Assembly: GCF_900167525.1 (NCBI RefSeq)
Contig: NZ_FUZQ01000006.1
Coordinates: 1-64,000, forward strand
Length of the DNA: 64,000 nucleotides
Source: Krasilnikoviella flava
GTDB lineage: Bacteria; Actinomycetota; Actinomycetes; Actinomycetales; Cellulomonadaceae
Direction of reading: 5' to 3'
This document shows, piece by piece, positions 33,870 through 42,217 of the stretch. Position 1 is the stretch's first letter. The number at the start of each line of letters is the position of its first letter. The translations under genes and the position numbers were made by a program. The notes below the pieces were generated by a model. The model had not been told where the DNA came from. It saw only the letters and a program-made list of their open reading frames with translations, and ran no database searches.

Positions 33870-34867
33870 CACAGCGAGGCTCCAACCATGCGGCGCGACG
33901 CGTAGTTCGCGGAGAGGACGAGGGCGAGCCCGATGAGGGCTTCGAAGAGGCCGATGGCCGTGCCGTACGAGAACTGGGCCGACTGGATGCCCACGCGGTA
34001 CAGATACGTGGAGATCACGTCGGCGGTGGAGTAGATCAGGGGGTTCTGCAGCAGCAGGACCTTCTCGAACCCGACCGCCATGAAGGAGCCGATGTTGAGG
34101 ATGAGGAGCACCATCATGGTCGGGCGGATCCCCGGCAGGGTGATGTGCCAGGTCTGCTGCCACCGGTTCGCGCCGTCGATCCGCGAGGCCTCGTAGAGCT
34201 GGTCGTCGACCGTGGTCAGGGCGGCGAGATAGAGGATGGTGCCCCACCCGACCGTCTGCCACACCTCCGAGCTCACGTAGATGCTCCGGAACCAGTCGGG
34301 CTGCTGCATGAAGGCGACGGGATCGCTGCCGAAGAGCCCCATGATCTGGTTCACGGTGCCGTTGACGGACGTGAGCTGCAGGACGAGGCCGGCCACGATG
34401 ACGATCGACATGAAGTGCGGCAGGTAGGAGATCGTCTGCACGATCTTCTTGAACCGGCGCGACCGTAGCTCGTTGAGCATGAGCGCCAGGATGATCGGCA
34501 GCGGGAAGCAGATGGCCAGCGTCAGCAGCCCGAGGACGACGGTGTTCCCGAACACCTGCCAGAACTGCTGGTTGTGGATGAACATGTCGAAGTAGTAGAA
34601 GCCGACCCACTCGTCGCCCAGCGGACTGCCGCCGGGCCGGAACCGGCGGAACGCGATGACGTTCCCGATCATCGGCACGTACTTGAAGACGACGAAGAAC
34701 AGCACCGGCAGGACGACGAACGAGTACAGCCGCCAGTCCTTGCGCAGCGCCTGCCGCCACGTGGTGCGCGCGCGTCCCACCCGCCGCGGCTCGTCCCGCG
34801 GTGGTGGCGACGGCGGTGCGTCGTCGCTCAGCGGCACGGTCGCCACCGTCCCTGCGCCCTGCGCCAT
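33866..34867 (-). CDS. oligosaccharide ABC permease, LplB-like (CUT1)
   Basis: A 333-residue permease with an N-terminal cytoplasmic tail of about 45 residues and six helices, the first LYSFVVLPVLFFVVFKYVPM. Family blocks FKYVPMIGNVIAFRRF, SYLPHFMSIVIVAGL and the EAA loop YEASRIDGANRWQQTWHITL are visible. It is the first gene of a six-gene operon (two permeases, binding protein, GH39, DUF624, GH42). The promoter at 34998-34969 and two palindromes downstream of it fit repression by the divergent LacI at 35259. Confidence 0.92.
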   Translation of the reverse strand: MAQGAGTVATVPLSDDAPPSPPPRDEPRRVGRARTTWRQALRKDWRLYSFVVLPVLFFVVFKYVPMIGNVIAFRRFRPGGSPLGDEWVGFYYFDMFIHNQQFWQVFGNTVVLGLLTLAICFPLPIILALMLNELRSRRFKKIVQTISYLPHFMSIVIVAGLVLQLTSVNGTVNQIMGLFGSDPVAFMQQPDWFRSIYVSSEVWQTVGWGTILYLAALTTVDDQLYEASRIDGANRWQQTWHITLPGIRPTMMVLLILNIGSFMAVGFEKVLLLQNPLIYSTADVISTYLYRVGIQSAQFSYGTAIGLFEALIGLALVLSANYASRRMVGASLW

Positions 34868-34928
34868 GGATCCCCCAGCCCGTCACGTCGTCGTGCGTCC
34901 CGACGGTCGCAACCTTGCGCCGTCAGTC

Positions 34929-34998
34929 CGAAAGTTTCGTCTTCGAAAACGTTCTCTAACTGCGGCTGAGAGTAGGGGCGCTTCGCGAGGACGGTCAA
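34929..34998 (-). promoter_or_regulatory. promoter and LacI operators of the GH39/GH42 importer operon
   Basis: The 391-base gap 34868-35258 has no gene. Leftward it holds TTGACC (34998-34993), an 18-base spacer and TACTCT (34974-34969). Just downstream of the expected start are GAAAACGTTCTC (34945-34956), a LacI-like palindrome with central CG, and the perfect 11-base palindrome CGAAAGTTTCG (34929-34939). Repression by the divergent LacI is likely. The remaining part of the gap, about 35000-35190, shows nothing clear. Confidence 0.6.
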
Positions 34999-35198
34999 GC
35001 ACCCCCGAGGTCACGGTCTGGTCACAGCGGTCCGATCCAGGCGCCTGCCGGGCGCATTTCTCCTGGTGTTCCGGGAATTCTCGCCTTCACGGTCCCCGTG
35101 CCGGACGACGTCCTGCCGCGCGCCCGGGCCGCCTGACAGCCTGGGTGAAGCACGCCCGCCGTGCCCTCCGGAGCCGTTCAGGTCGTGTACGGTCGAGC

Positions 35199-35209
35199 CG
35201 AAAGTTGCG
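35199..35209 (+). promoter_or_regulatory. possible autoregulatory operator before lacI at 35259
   Basis: CGAAAGTTGCG differs at one position from the palindrome CGAAAGTTTCG found at 34929-34939 on the importer side. It lies 50 bases before the regulator's start codon and is flanked on both sides by GGTCGAGC. It is a plausible site for autorepression. Confidence 0.4.
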
Positions 35210-35258
35210 GTCGAGCGTGCGGCACTCGCGCGCCGCCGCGACGTCGACAGGACGGACG

Positions 35259-36287
35259 ATGAGCGCCCCCACCTCCCGCGGCCCCGCACCGACGATCGCC
35301 GAGATCGCTCGGGAGCTCGGCGTGTCCGCACCCACCGTGTCCAAGGTGCTGAACGGCAGGACGGACGTCGCGCCGGCCACCCGCTCCCGGGTCGAGGCGG
35401 CGCTCGAGCAGCACCGCTACCGGCGGCGGCGCGCGGCGTCCCCGCCGCTCGGCGCCGGACTGGTCGACCTCGTCTTCCACCGGGTGGGCTCGGCGTGGTC
35501 CACGGAGATCATCCGCGGCGTCGAGGACGCGGCCGCCGCGGCGGGCGTCCGCGTGATCCTCTCCGAGCTGGGCGGCACGCACCGCACGCCCGGCGCGTGG
35601 CTCGAGACCACGCTCTCCCGCCCGCCCGAGGGCGTGCTGCTGGTCGCCGCCAGCCTGAGCGCCGCGCAGCGGCCACGCCTCACCACCCGCGGCATCCCGT
35701 TCGTCGTCATCGACACGGACGGCGAGCCCCCGCCCGACGTCCCCACGGTCGGCTCCGACAACTGGAACGGCGGCCTCGCCGCCACGCGCCACCTGCTGGA
35801 GCTGGGCCATCGCCGGGTGGCAGCCATCTCCGGCCCCGGGCACATGCTGTGCAGCCGCGCCCGGCTGGACGGCTACCGCACCGCCCTCGAGGAGGCGGGC
35901 GTCGCGTTCGACCCCGCGCTCGTACGGTCGGGGGACTTCGAGGTGGAGTCCGGCTACCGCTCCGGCCGCGAGCTGCTCGACCTGCCCGAGCGCCCCACCG
36001 CCGTCTTCGCCGGGTCGGACATGCAGGCGATCGGGCTGCTGCGGGCCGCGCAGGAGCGCGGGATCTCCGTGCCCGGCGACCTGTCCGTCGTCGGGTACGA
36101 CGACCTGCCCCTCGCGAACTGGACCACGCCCGCGCTCACGACCGTGCGCCAGCCGCTGCTCGAGATGGCGACCACCGCCACGCGGCTGCTGCTCGACCTC
36201 GCGCGCGGCGGGACGCCGATGGCGCGGCGGGTGAACCTCGCCACCGCGCTCGTCGTCCGCGAGTCCACCGCTCCCCCGCCGAGGTAG
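35259..36287 (+). CDS. LacI-family transcriptional regulator
   Basis: A 342-residue repressor. The helix-turn-helix is TIAEIARELGVSAPTVSKVL (about residues 12-31), followed by a ligand-binding domain (LVDLVFHRVGSAWSTEIIRG, AVFAGSDMQAIGLLRAAQE, SVVGYDDLPLANWTTPALTT). Start ATG 35259 follows AGGA at a seven-base spacing. It is divergent from the LplB/YtcP-GH39-GH42 operon and probably represses it, with a xylo-oligosaccharide or related sugar as inducer (inferred). The TAG stop codon lies in the first unit of a palindromic repeat array, as also happens at the end of the GH5 gene. Confidence 0.92.
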   Translation: MSAPTSRGPAPTIAEIARELGVSAPTVSKVLNGRTDVAPATRSRVEAALEQHRYRRRRAASPPLGAGLVDLVFHRVGSAWSTEIIRGVEDAAAAAGVRVILSELGGTHRTPGAWLETTLSRPPEGVLLVAASLSAAQRPRLTTRGIPFVVIDTDGEPPPDVPTVGSDNWNGGLAATRHLLELGHRRVAAISGPGHMLCSRARLDGYRTALEEAGVAFDPALVRSGDFEVESGYRSGRELLDLPERPTAVFAGSDMQAIGLLRAAQERGISVPGDLSVVGYDDLPLANWTTPALTTVRQPLLEMATTATRLLLDLARGGTPMARRVNLATALVVRESTAPPPR

Positions 36288-36407
36288 TCCGCACCCTCGC
36301 GAGGGAGTGCAGTTCTCGGCGAGGTAGTGCAGATCCCCGCGAGGTCGTGGACTGGACCACCATCTCGCGGGGATCTGCACTACTTCGCGGACCCTCGAAC
36401 TACCTCG
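36280..36407. repeat. palindromic array of six units between lacI and kdgK
   Basis: Three 20-base units starting CGAGGKAGT are followed by a 28-base central unit and two 20-base inverted units ending TACTTCG or CTACCTCG. CGAGGTAGTGCAGATCCCCG pairs with CGGGGATCTGCACTACTTCG at 19 of 20 positions. The first TAG is the stop codon of lacI. The array fills the gap between two converging genes and matches the array at 26714-26835 in unit length, consensus and position. Confidence 0.85.
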
Positions 36408-36411
36408 GCGC

Positions 36412-37518
36412 TCAGCGCTGGACGCGCGCGCTGCCGCCGCCGGCGAGCTTGGCGACCTCGGCGAGGGTCGCGGTCGTCGTGTCGCCCGGCGTGGTCATGG
36501 CCAGCGCGCCGTGGGCGGCGCCGTACTCGACGGCCTGCTGCAGCGAGTCCAGCTCCATGAGTCCGTAGGCGAGGCCGGAGGCGAAGGAGTCGCCGCCGCC
36601 CACGCGGTCGAAGATCTCCAGGTCGGCGCGGTGCGTGGCCTCGACGAAGCCCTCCGCGCGCGACCAGGCGATGGCGCCCCAGTCGTTCACGGACGCCGAC
36701 TTCACGCCGCGCAGCGTCGTGGCGATGACCTGGAAGTTCGGGTAGGCCTCGGCGGCCGTGCCGATCATGGCCCGGAAGGCGCCGGTGTCGAGGTCGGTGA
36801 GGTTCTCGTCCACGCCCTCGACCTCGAAGCCGAGCGACGCGGTGAAGTCCTCCTCGTTGCCGATCATGACGTCGACATGGTGGGCGAGGCGGCGGTTGAC
36901 CTCGCGCGCCCGCTCCACACCGCCGATGCCCTTCCACAGGGACGGGCGGAAGTTGAGGTCGTAGGACACGATCGTGCCGTGCTTCTTGGCCGCGGTCATG
37001 GCCGCCTCGGCGACGTCGGCGGACGACTCCGACAGCGCGGCGAAGATGCCGCCGGTGTGCAGCCAGCGCACGCCGGAGCCGAAGAGCTCGTCCCAGTCGA
37101 CGTCCTCGGGCTTCATCTGCGCGACGGCGGTGTTACCGCGGTCGCTGACGCCCACGGCGCCGCGCACGCCGAAGCCGCGCTCGGTGAAGTTGAGCCCGTT
37201 GCGCACGCTGCGGCCGATGCCGTCGTACTCGCGCCACTGCACCCAGGAGGTGTCGAGGCCGCCGGTGAGCATGAAGTCCTCGACGAGGCGGCCCACCTCG
37301 TTGTCGGCGAGCGCGGTGACGATCGCGCCGCGCAGGCCGAACGCGCGGCGCAGGCCGCGGGCCACGTTGTACTCGCCGCCGCCCTCCCAGACGTCGAACG
37401 AGCGGGTGGTGCGCACGCGGCGGTCGCCCGGGTCGAGGCGCAGCATGACCTCGCCGAGCGCGACGGCGTCGTACCGGCACTCGGCCGCGGGGCGGGTGGT
37501 GATCGAGGGGTTCGTCAT
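36412..37518 (-). CDS. kdgK: 2-keto-3-deoxygluconate kinase (PfkB family)
   Basis: A 368-residue sugar kinase predicted to phosphorylate KDG to KDPG. The PfkB N-terminal region reads YDAVALGEVMLRLDPGDRRV with the GGGEYNVARGL substrate-binding glycines, and the C-terminal signature is DRVGGGDSFASGLAYGL with catalytic Asp310. ATG 37518 follows AAGGAG. It lies 20 bases after eda, so the two form an operon that completes uronate breakdown. Fructokinase and tagatose kinase are in the same family; the adjacent KDPG aldolase gene is the main reason for the KDG call. Confidence 0.9.
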   Translation of the reverse strand: MTNPSITTRPAAECRYDAVALGEVMLRLDPGDRRVRTTRSFDVWEGGGEYNVARGLRRAFGLRGAIVTALADNEVGRLVEDFMLTGGLDTSWVQWREYDGIGRSVRNGLNFTERGFGVRGAVGVSDRGNTAVAQMKPEDVDWDELFGSGVRWLHTGGIFAALSESSADVAEAAMTAAKKHGTIVSYDLNFRPSLWKGIGGVERAREVNRRLAHHVDVMIGNEEDFTASLGFEVEGVDENLTDLDTGAFRAMIGTAAEAYPNFQVIATTLRGVKSASVNDWGAIAWSRAEGFVEATHRADLEIFDRVGGGDSFASGLAYGLMELDSLQQAVEYGAAHGALAMTTPGDTTTATLAEVAKLAGGGSARVQR

Positions 37519-37538
37519 GGTGTCTGCTCCTTGCGGGC

Positions 37539-38192
37539 TCAGGCGGTGGCGGCGAGGGCGACGGCGTCGGCGGTGCGGCGGGTGATCTCGGCCCAGTCGC
37601 CCTGGGCGACGAGGGACTTCTCGACCATCCACGACCCGCCCACGGCGAGCACGGGCGCCAGCCGGAGGTAGTCGCCGAGGTTCGCGGCACTCACGCCGCC
37701 GGTCGGCACGAACCGCAGGCCGGGGAACGGCGCGGAGAACGCCTTGATCGCGGCCGGGCCGCCGACGACCGAGGCGGGGAAGAGCTTGACGACGTCGATG
37801 CCGAGGTCGAGCGCGGCCATGATCTCGCTGGGCGTGGCGACACCGGGCAGGACCGGCACGCCGTGCTCCTGGGCCCGGCGCACGACGGCTGCCGACAGCC
37901 CGGGCGACACGATGTAACGCGCGCCGGCGTCGACGACGGCGTCGACCTGGTCGACGGTGGTGACCGTGCCGGCACCGACGACGACGTCGGTCTGGGTGCG
38001 CGCGACGGCGCGGATCGCGTCGATGCCGCCGGCGGTGCGCAGCGTGATCTCGGCGACGGGGAGGCCGCCGGCGACGAGCGCGTCGGCGAGGCGGGCGCCC
38101 TCGTCGGCGCCGTCGACCACGACGACGGGCACGAGGCGGTGGGCGCCGAGCGCGGCGACGACGTCGCCGGCCTGGGTCGAGGGGGAAGACAT
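37539..38192 (-). CDS. eda: KDPG/KHG aldolase
   Basis: A 217-residue class I aldolase that splits 2-keto-3-deoxy-6-phosphogluconate to pyruvate and glyceraldehyde-3-phosphate. Schiff-base Lys136 is in DVVKLFPA and the proton-transfer Glu48 in VAEITLRT; GAGTVTT and FVPTGGVS phosphate loops are present. The ATG at 38192 is 85 bases from the divergent IclR gene, with palindromic sites between them. It is the first gene of the eda-kdgK operon and the final step of both uronate routes in the window. Confidence 0.95.
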   Translation of the reverse strand: MSSPSTQAGDVVAALGAHRLVPVVVVDGADEGARLADALVAGGLPVAEITLRTAGGIDAIRAVARTQTDVVVGAGTVTTVDQVDAVVDAGARYIVSPGLSAAVVRRAQEHGVPVLPGVATPSEIMAALDLGIDVVKLFPASVVGGPAAIKAFSAPFPGLRFVPTGGVSAANLGDYLRLAPVLAVGGSWMVEKSLVAQGDWAEITRRTADAVALAATA

Positions 38193-38212
38193 CCGGGCTC
38201 CGTTTCGCTATG

Positions 38213-38240
38213 GTGAACGTCTGTTGTTCACTGCGGAACA
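38213..38240. promoter_or_regulatory. IclR operator between eda and iclR
   Basis: GTGAAC (38213-38218), seven bases, GTTCAC (38226-38231) is a perfect inverted repeat, and an overlapping TGTTC (38225-38229), six bases, GAACA (38236-38240) is another. Both lie in the 85-base divergent region. IclR-family proteins bind short GAAC/GTTC palindromes of this form, so the divergent IclR gene probably controls eda-kdgK and itself through this site. Confidence 0.65.
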
Positions 38241-38277
38241 CCTTAGCGGATCGGCTCCGTGCCGAGGAAGGACCTCG

Positions 38278-39018
38278 ATGACCGCCCCCAGCCCGCTCGG
38301 CAGCGTGGACAAGGCCCTGCTCACGCTCGACGCGCTCGCCCGCGCCGGTGCGGGCGGCGTCGCCCTCGCCGACCTCGCCGCCGAGGTGGGCGCCAACAAG
38401 TCCACCCTGCACCGCACCCTCGCCGCGCTGCGCCACCGCGGCTACGCGGACCAGCGGCCCGACGGCGCCTACACGCTGGGCCCCGCCGTCCTGTCGCTCG
38501 GCGCCGCCTACCTCGCCGAGGACAACCTGCCCGGCCTGCTGCGCCCCGCGCTGGAGGCGCTGCGCGACGAGGTCGACGAGCTCGTGCACCTCGGCACGCT
38601 CGCCGGGCAGGAGGTCGTCTACCTCGACAAGGTGGAGCCGCAGCGACCGCTGCGCGTGTGGTCCGCCGTCGGGCGGCGCATCCCCGTCGCGACGACGGCG
38701 CTGGGGCGGGCGATCCTGGCCGCGACCCCGGACGACCGGCCCGACACCGGCAAGGACGACACCCTGGGCGCGATCCTCGACGAGGCTCGCCGACGGGGGT
38801 ACGCCACCGAGACGGAGGAGAACGAGCCCGGCATCGCCTGCGTCGCCGTGGCGCTGGTCCGCGCGGGGCGCCCCGTCGCTGCCGTGAGCATCACCGCGCC
38901 CGTGGAACGGATGACGGGGCCCGCACGGGCGGAGCGGGTCACCGCGCTGCGCGACGTCCTGACGCGAGCCCTCCCGGTCGGGCTGAGCCTTCCGGCCGAA
39001 GTCTCCCGAGACGCCTAA
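38278..39018 (+). CDS. IclR-family transcriptional regulator (KdgR-like)
   Basis: A 246-residue regulator with an N-terminal winged helix (SVDKALLTLDALARAGAGGV and ANKSTLHRTLAALRHRGYAD, residues about 9-62) and a C-terminal IclR effector domain (LVHLGTLAGQEVVYLDKVEP, VATTALGRAILA). ATG 38278 follows GAGGAAGGA. Position opposite eda-kdgK suggests a KdgR-type role, with KDG or KDPG as effector; this is inference from context. The M81 and GH29 genes follow on the same strand 122 bases later and may belong to the same regulon. Confidence 0.9.
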   Translation: MTAPSPLGSVDKALLTLDALARAGAGGVALADLAAEVGANKSTLHRTLAALRHRGYADQRPDGAYTLGPAVLSLGAAYLAEDNLPGLLRPALEALRDEVDELVHLGTLAGQEVVYLDKVEPQRPLRVWSAVGRRIPVATTALGRAILAATPDDRPDTGKDDTLGAILDEARRRGYATETEENEPGIACVAVALVRAGRPVAAVSITAPVERMTGPARAERVTALRDVLTRALPVGLSLPAEVSRDA

Positions 39019-39140
39019 TCATCTGACGTATTCCCGATCAACGATCCGATCTCGACTGTCCATCCGGGCGTGTTCATGAGTACCCTCGCGACCGACGCCG
39101 ATACATCGGATCTCCACGCCCGACAGGAGCCCACACCGCC

Positions 39141-40733
39141 GTGCCCCCTCTCGCCTCCACCGTCTGGTCGCCCCCGCTCCCGCCCGTCGCGCGCGGCGGC
39201 CTCGCCCTGCCGCGCGTGGGCATCGCGGGGATCTCGATCGAGTCCTCCACGTTCTCGCCCCACGTGAGCGGCTGGGAGGCCTTCACCCTCCGCCGAGGCG
39301 CCGACCTGCGCGCCCGCTACCCCTTCCTCGCCGCGGGCACGGAGCGCGGCGCCGCCGCCGACTGGCTCCCGTTCCTGCACGGCCGGTCCCTGCCCGGAGG
39401 CGCGGTCGACCCCGAGGTCTACCGGTCGATGCGCGACGAGATCGTCGAGCTCATCCGCGCCGAGGTGTCGGCCCGAGGCCCGCTCGACGGGTTCTACCTC
39501 GACATCCACGGTGCGATGAGCGTCGTCGGTGCGACCGACGCCGAGGGCGACCTGGCGGCCGCGGTGCGCGAGGCGCTCGGCCCCGACACCCTCGTCTCGG
39601 CGTCCATGGACCTGCACGGCAACGTCTCGGCCGAGCTGTCCCGCGCCGTCGACCTCCTCACCTGCTACCGCATGGCGCCCCACGAGGACGAGGCGAACAC
39701 CCGCGAGCGGGCCGTGCACCACCTGCTCGAGCGGCTGCGCGGCCCGCACGGCGCCGACCCGGCCGGCCGGCGACCGTGGCAGGCGTGGGTGCAGGTGCCC
39801 GTGCTGCTGCCCGGCGAGAAGACGAGCACGCGCCTGGAGCCGGCGAAGAGCCTCTACGACCGGCTGCCCGCCGTCGAGGCGAAGGACGGCGTCCTCGACG
39901 CCGCGGTCTGGATCGGCTACGCGTGGGCCGACGAGCCCCGCTGCCAGGCCGCCGTCGTCGTCACGGGCGACGACCCCGACCTCGCCGCCGCCGAGGCCCG
40001 CGCGCTCGCGGAGGCGTTCTGGGCCGCGCGGGACGGCTTCGAGTTCGTCGCGCCCACGGGCACCTTCGGCGAGTGCCTGGACCTCGCGCTGGCGCGGCCG
40101 CACGACGCGCCACGCCCGTTCGTCGTCTCCGACTCCGGCGACAACCCCACGGCGGGCGGCGCCGGCGACGTCTCCTGGTCGCTCGGCGCCCTGCTCGACG
40201 ACGCCCGTTTCGCCGCCGACGACGGGCCCACGGTGATCCATGCGTCCGTGTTCGACCCCGCGGCGGTGGAAGCCGCGGTGCGCGCGGGCGTCGGGGGCCG
40301 GGTCGACGTCGAGGTCGGCGGGCACGTCGACGGCCGGGCCCGCGGCCCCGTGCAGATCGACGGCGAGGTCTTCTCGATCACGCCGGGGGACGCCGACGCC
40401 GGCACCGTGGTCGTGGTGCGACGCGGCGGCGTGCATGCGATCGTCACCGAGCGGCGCAAGCCGTACCACCACCTGCACGACTTCACGCGGCTGGGCCTGG
40501 ACCCGCACGGCGCGGACGTCGTCGTCGTGAAGATCGGCTACCTCGAGCCCGAGCTCTACGACCTGGCGGCCGACTGGCGCCTCGCGCTCACCCCCGGGGG
40601 CGTGGACCAGGACCTGCTGCGCCTGGGCCACCACCGGATCGAACGCCCGATGTACCCGTTCGACCCGGACATGCCCGACCCCGACCTGCGTCCCGTGCTA
40701 CGCCGGCGCGGCGAGCCCGAGCGCCGCGGCTGA
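39141..40733 (+). CDS. M81 family metallopeptidase (MlrC-like)
   Basis: A 530-residue protein of the microcystinase C family. Conserved blocks include GIAGISIESSTFSPH, the metal-site candidates DIHGAM and MDLHGN, CYRMAPHEDEANT, DSGDNPTAGGAGD and KPYHHLHDFTRLGLDP. GTG 39141 follows AGGAG. Family members cleave small peptides or amide bonds and are found in many soil bacteria beside sugar genes, where the true substrate is unknown. Here it precedes a GH29 fucosidase by 49 bases, so the two are probably cotranscribed. No signal peptide is seen, so it is likely cytosolic. Confidence 0.88.
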   Translation: MPPLASTVWSPPLPPVARGGLALPRVGIAGISIESSTFSPHVSGWEAFTLRRGADLRARYPFLAAGTERGAAADWLPFLHGRSLPGGAVDPEVYRSMRDEIVELIRAEVSARGPLDGFYLDIHGAMSVVGATDAEGDLAAAVREALGPDTLVSASMDLHGNVSAELSRAVDLLTCYRMAPHEDEANTRERAVHHLLERLRGPHGADPAGRRPWQAWVQVPVLLPGEKTSTRLEPAKSLYDRLPAVEAKDGVLDAAVWIGYAWADEPRCQAAVVVTGDDPDLAAAEARALAEAFWAARDGFEFVAPTGTFGECLDLALARPHDAPRPFVVSDSGDNPTAGGAGDVSWSLGALLDDARFAADDGPTVIHASVFDPAAVEAAVRAGVGGRVDVEVGGHVDGRARGPVQIDGEVFSITPGDADAGTVVVVRRGGVHAIVTERRKPYHHLHDFTRLGLDPHGADVVVVKIGYLEPELYDLAADWRLALTPGGVDQDLLRLGHHRIERPMYPFDPDMPDPDLRPVLRRRGEPERRG

Positions 40734-40782
40734 CCGCGGCAGCACCCGCGACCACGACGACCCCACCACCGAGGAGCCGACC

Positions 40783-42171
40783 GTGCTGAACTTCGAGGAG
40801 CGCACCGGGCCCGACCTGGGTGCCGACGCCCCCGCCTACCCCGACGCCGTCGTGCCCGACTGGTACCGCGACGCCAAGCTGGGCTTCTTCGTCCACTGGG
40901 GCGTCTACTCGGTGCCCGCGTGGGGCACCCCGCACGCCGAGGGGTCCGTGCCCGACGAGGACGCGTACGCCCACCACCAGTACGCCGAGTGGTACGCCAA
41001 CACCGTGCGCATCGACGGCAGCCCCACGCGCCGCCGGCACGAGGAGCGGTACGGCGTGGGCACGTCGTACGAGGACCTGGCCGACCTCTGGGACGTCACG
41101 GGGTTCGACGCCGACGCGCTCGTGGGCGACCTCGTCGCTGCCGGCGGGCGCTACGTCGTGCCGACCACCAAGCACCACGACGGCTTCTGCCTCTGGGACA
41201 CGACGACCACACCCTTCAACGCCGCACGTCGCGGCCCGGGCCGCGACCTGATCGCGGAGATCGCCCGCGCGACCCGGGATGCCGGGGCCCGCCTCGGCCT
41301 GTACTACTCCGGCGCGCTCGACTGGCACACCAGCGAGTACCCCCCGATCGAGTCGTCGACGGACCTGTTCCGGCTGCGTCGCGACGACGACGTCTTCGCC
41401 CGGTACGCCGCGGCGCAGCTGCGCGAGCTCGTGGACCGCTTCTCCCCCGACGTGCTGTGGAACGACATCGACTGGCCCGACGCCGGCAAGACGACCGCGC
41501 CGCACGGGCTGGCCGCGCTGCTGCGTGAGTACCTCGAGGCCGTGCCCGACGGCGTCGTCAACGACCGGTGGGGCGTGCCCTTCCACGGCTTCTGGACGCG
41601 CGAGTACTCCCACGTGCCCGAGACCCTGGCGCACCCGTGGGAGGCGACGCGGGGGCTGGGGTGGTCGTTCGGCTACAACGAGGCCGAGGGGCCGGAGCAC
41701 ACCATCGGCGAGCGCGAGCTGATCCACCTGCTCGTCGACGTCGTGAGCAAGAACGGCAACCTGCTGCTCAACGTCGGGCCGCGCGCGGACGGGTCGATCC
41801 CCGGCCTGCAGCGCGACCGCCTCGCGGCGCTCGGCCGCTGGCTCGGCGCGCACGGCGACGCGATCTACGGCACCCGGCCGTGGGTGCGCAGCGGCGACGT
41901 CCCGTCCGACCCCGTGACCGGCCGCCCCGACCCACGACGCAGCCCGGTCGCGTACACGAGCCGCGGCGACGAGGTGTTCGTGCACGTCCTGGAGCCCGGC
42001 AGCGGGCTGGTCGCACTGGCGCCCGAGCTCGCGGGCGCCGCCGACGTCACCTGGCTCGACGACGGAGCGTCGGCCGGGCGCGCGGGCGCGGACGGCGACG
42101 CCGCCAGGGACGTCGTCGTGCCAGCGCTGCGCCACGACGCGCACGTCGCGGTGCTGCGCGTGCGTCGCTGA
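40783..42171 (+). CDS. alpha-L-fucosidase, GH29
   Basis: A 462-residue GH29 enzyme, without signal peptide, that releases alpha-linked fucose, for example from xyloglucan or host glycans. Typical sequence includes WYRDAKLGFFVHWGVYSVPA, TKHHDGFCLWDT and VLWNDIDWP with Asp228 as the candidate nucleophile, then KNGNLLLNVGPRADGSI. The C-terminal 100 residues form a beta-sandwich. GTG 40783 follows GAGGAG. It follows the M81 gene and converges with a ROK repressor 46 bases away. No fucose-catabolic genes are visible, so the released sugar must be handled elsewhere. Confidence 0.92.
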   Translation: MLNFEERTGPDLGADAPAYPDAVVPDWYRDAKLGFFVHWGVYSVPAWGTPHAEGSVPDEDAYAHHQYAEWYANTVRIDGSPTRRRHEERYGVGTSYEDLADLWDVTGFDADALVGDLVAAGGRYVVPTTKHHDGFCLWDTTTTPFNAARRGPGRDLIAEIARATRDAGARLGLYYSGALDWHTSEYPPIESSTDLFRLRRDDDVFARYAAAQLRELVDRFSPDVLWNDIDWPDAGKTTAPHGLAALLREYLEAVPDGVVNDRWGVPFHGFWTREYSHVPETLAHPWEATRGLGWSFGYNEAEGPEHTIGERELIHLLVDVVSKNGNLLLNVGPRADGSIPGLQRDRLAALGRWLGAHGDAIYGTRPWVRSGDVPSDPVTGRPDPRRSPVAYTSRGDEVFVHVLEPGSGLVALAPELAGAADVTWLDDGASAGRAGADGDAARDVVVPALRHDAHVAVLRVRR

Positions 42172-42217
42172 CCGGGACCCGGACCCGCGATGTCCGTGGG
42201 GGCGGCGGGGCCTGGGG

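Noticed and set aside
39070-39267. 65-codon plus-strand frame before the M81 gene
   Set aside because: It overlaps the start of the M81 gene in another frame, and the M81 GTG at 39141 has its own AGGAG; the peptide shows no recognisable feature.
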